From positions 585,482 to 615,042 of the forward strand of contig NW_014577067.1 of the NCBI RefSeq assembly GCF_000485595.1: a DNA stretch of 29,561 bases, written 5' to 3'. This DNA is from Priapulus caudatus (Eukaryota > Priapulida > Priapulimorpha > Priapulimorphida > Priapulidae). Below the pieces are notes generated by a model. It saw only the letters and a program-made list of their open reading frames with translations. It ran no database searches and was not told the origin of the DNA. Shown one piece after another: positions 28,140 to 29,561 of the stretch (position 1 is its first letter; each line of letters begins with the position of its first letter). The position numbers and the translations under genes were made by a program.

Positions 28140-29450
28140 GTGACACATAACTAGCCGTTCGTCTGCGGTCCGTACACCTGTTGGCACTACCGGTGCAGAG
28201 GGCCGTCCCTTGGCGATTCCTGGCGGCAGCTCTGGACAGCTTCTGGAGTAGAGGTGTCAACGATGGCCCCAGTTACCACCGGCGCAGGGTGTGCACCTTG
28301 CTCGAGCATGCTGTTGTATATGCCCAGGCCCGCCCCTTGAACAGACACATCTGTGCACAGGGAGATGAACCAGGCTCTCCACATTGTTGCATGCCCGCTG
28401 ACCTTTCGGGTCCGTTCCTGGGCGCGTCGAGTAGGAACTTCATATTCAGCGCCGAAGCATTTCCGTCTCAAAGCACCTGCTCTAATCGCGGCGGAGGTTG
28501 ATTTCTGGGTTGATACGGGTGTTGGCATGCATTGGCACCGCGCGCCGCAGTCTCCTCACTGCACTCTTGTCCACACTTCCCCGCTTCTTTCTGGGGACAC
28601 AACGAGAAGAACACCATTTCCTCAAGGGTTCTGTCCGTTTGGGGTCACCCCAAGCAACTCGACATTGACTTCTGAGTCAGCAATACCCTCTCACCAGTGC
28701 ATTGGGTAAGAGGTTGTCCTTAGATGATCTCATCACATCGGAGATGCGAAACAACATTGAGTGCAGTGGCGTACTACTTTTGCAAGTATGCCGTTGTACT
28801 GGCAGAGGAGCAGACCTGGCCTCGGAGGCTGGCCAAAAAATGGTCACTATTACACTCCGTCCACCAAGAGAAGTTGGGTCATCCTGCAATCAGTGTTTAT
28901 ATGGCGATGGCAACCGAGGTGCTCTCGTCCGCTTGACAGCCAGTCCTTGATGGCACGATCTAGAAGATCCCGCCTCTGCCGATAGGGTAACGACGTCCAC
29001 TCCGAAGGCCGCAGATCGCGCATGATGGTCTGTCGCGTAAATCAATGTCACACGCAGTAAAAATGCAGCTGGTGGCAGCACCATTGTCAGAAGAACGGCA
29101 CATCCCCGATTTTCGTACATATAATGCAATCCCAGTTGCTTTGGAATGATACCATTGATCTGGATCCAATCATCCAGCGATATGGTGGTGGTCTACTTTG
29201 ATGTCTTGAGGTGCTGATGGCACACTGGCGGGTGGCTAGTTCTGTCAGAATCTGGAGGGCGCAGGTTAGGGCCGCGTCAGAAGGCTTCGTCCAGGTCCTG
29301 CACGCCCAACCACAGCGCCGTCTATCTGGCACGTGCAAGTCGTGGCATCCTTTCAAAGTAGAGTAGCAAAGGCTTGTGGACAGATTTGAGATCAGCTTGA
29401 TGTCGACCCAGCGCAGCTGAGGTTGGATGAACACTTCCGAATATGTAGCA
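28140..29450. other. unexplained GC-richer stretch with many short frames on both strands
   Basis: GC content is visibly higher than in the surrounding AT-rich DNA and short open frames (60-127 codons) occur on both strands. A minus-strand frame running from about 29196 to 28890 reads plausibly (SLDDWIQINGIIPKQLGL, then HYMYENRGCAVLLTMVLPP), and another minus frame at 29087-29470 overlaps it. I recognise no family, no catalytic motif and no clear exon boundaries. It may be a decayed coding transposon or a gene fragment. Confidence 0.35.
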
Positions 29451-29561
29451 GTCATAAATAGAGTTACCATCTTCTTTGTTTATTTAACATAAAGGATGAC
29501 TGCTACACCTGGAATCACCCAGATACAGTATAATATTAGTTAAAATAACACGCAATGTACG

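Noticed and set aside
1-29561. CRISPR arrays, bacterial operons, viral genes
   Set aside because: Repeats here are tandem without unique spacers, and all confident genes are eukaryotic; nothing supports such features.

Overview
This is a eukaryotic, clearly metazoan, nuclear window from an intron-rich and repeat-rich genome. Its character (17-exon gene with GT-AG introns, many MITE-like inverted-repeat elements, CA/CG microsatellites, an intronless type II glycosyltransferase) fits a marine invertebrate or basal deuterostome, but I cannot name the species. No bacterial, viral or organellar genes were seen.

The main content is one minus-strand gene, HBS1L, the translational GTPase partner of Pelota in no-go and non-stop decay and ribosome rescue. 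It runs from 25167 down to about 12400. I could place 16 coding exons with consistent GT-AG boundaries and a closed reading-phase chain (2135 nt of CDS including stop, about 710 codons). Only the first exon, carrying the start codon, is missing and probably lies inside or beyond the repeat-filled sequence above 25167. Between canonical exons 5 and 6 (numbered with the missing first exon as 1) sits a very large alternative exon (20105-22686, 860 codons) with its own stop and polyadenylation signal. By position, splice phase and C-terminal sequence it corresponds to the SKI7-like terminal exon known from human HBS1L isoform 3, which links the cytoplasmic exosome to the SKI complex. The locus therefore appears to encode two RNA-surveillance proteins that share an N-terminus: a ribosome-rescue GTPase and an exosome-SKI bridge. 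The SKI7-like exon carries two coding minisatellites (63-bp and about 36-bp units) and a 3' splice site with an unusually long AG-free zone.

Layout: 1-79 GT microsatellite; 299-1351 minus-strand intronless GT2-like glycosyltransferase; 1615-2460 tandemly duplicated CA/CG-rich block; 2460-3830 non-coding, with a pyrimidine-rich tract and a nested hairpin; 3838-6000 a degenerate second copy of the glycosyltransferase and its 5' flank, interrupted by a 'caacgttggcccaacg' minisatellite (3959-4603) and CT/CA microsatellites; 6190-7490 and 9577-11390 two copies of a dispersed repeat, the second inside a transposon with inverted ends and hosting a small nested MITE; 11390-12400 non-coding; 12400-25167 HBS1L with introns containing a tRNA-like SINE, two more copies of the dispersed repeat, hAT-like nested elements and MITEs; 25343-26544 and 27151-28043 two long inverted-repeat elements; 28140-29450 an unexplained higher-GC stretch.

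The copies at about 4930-7490 differ from their better copies mainly by single-base insertions. This looks like uncorrected long-read sequence, so small-scale features there should be distrusted.
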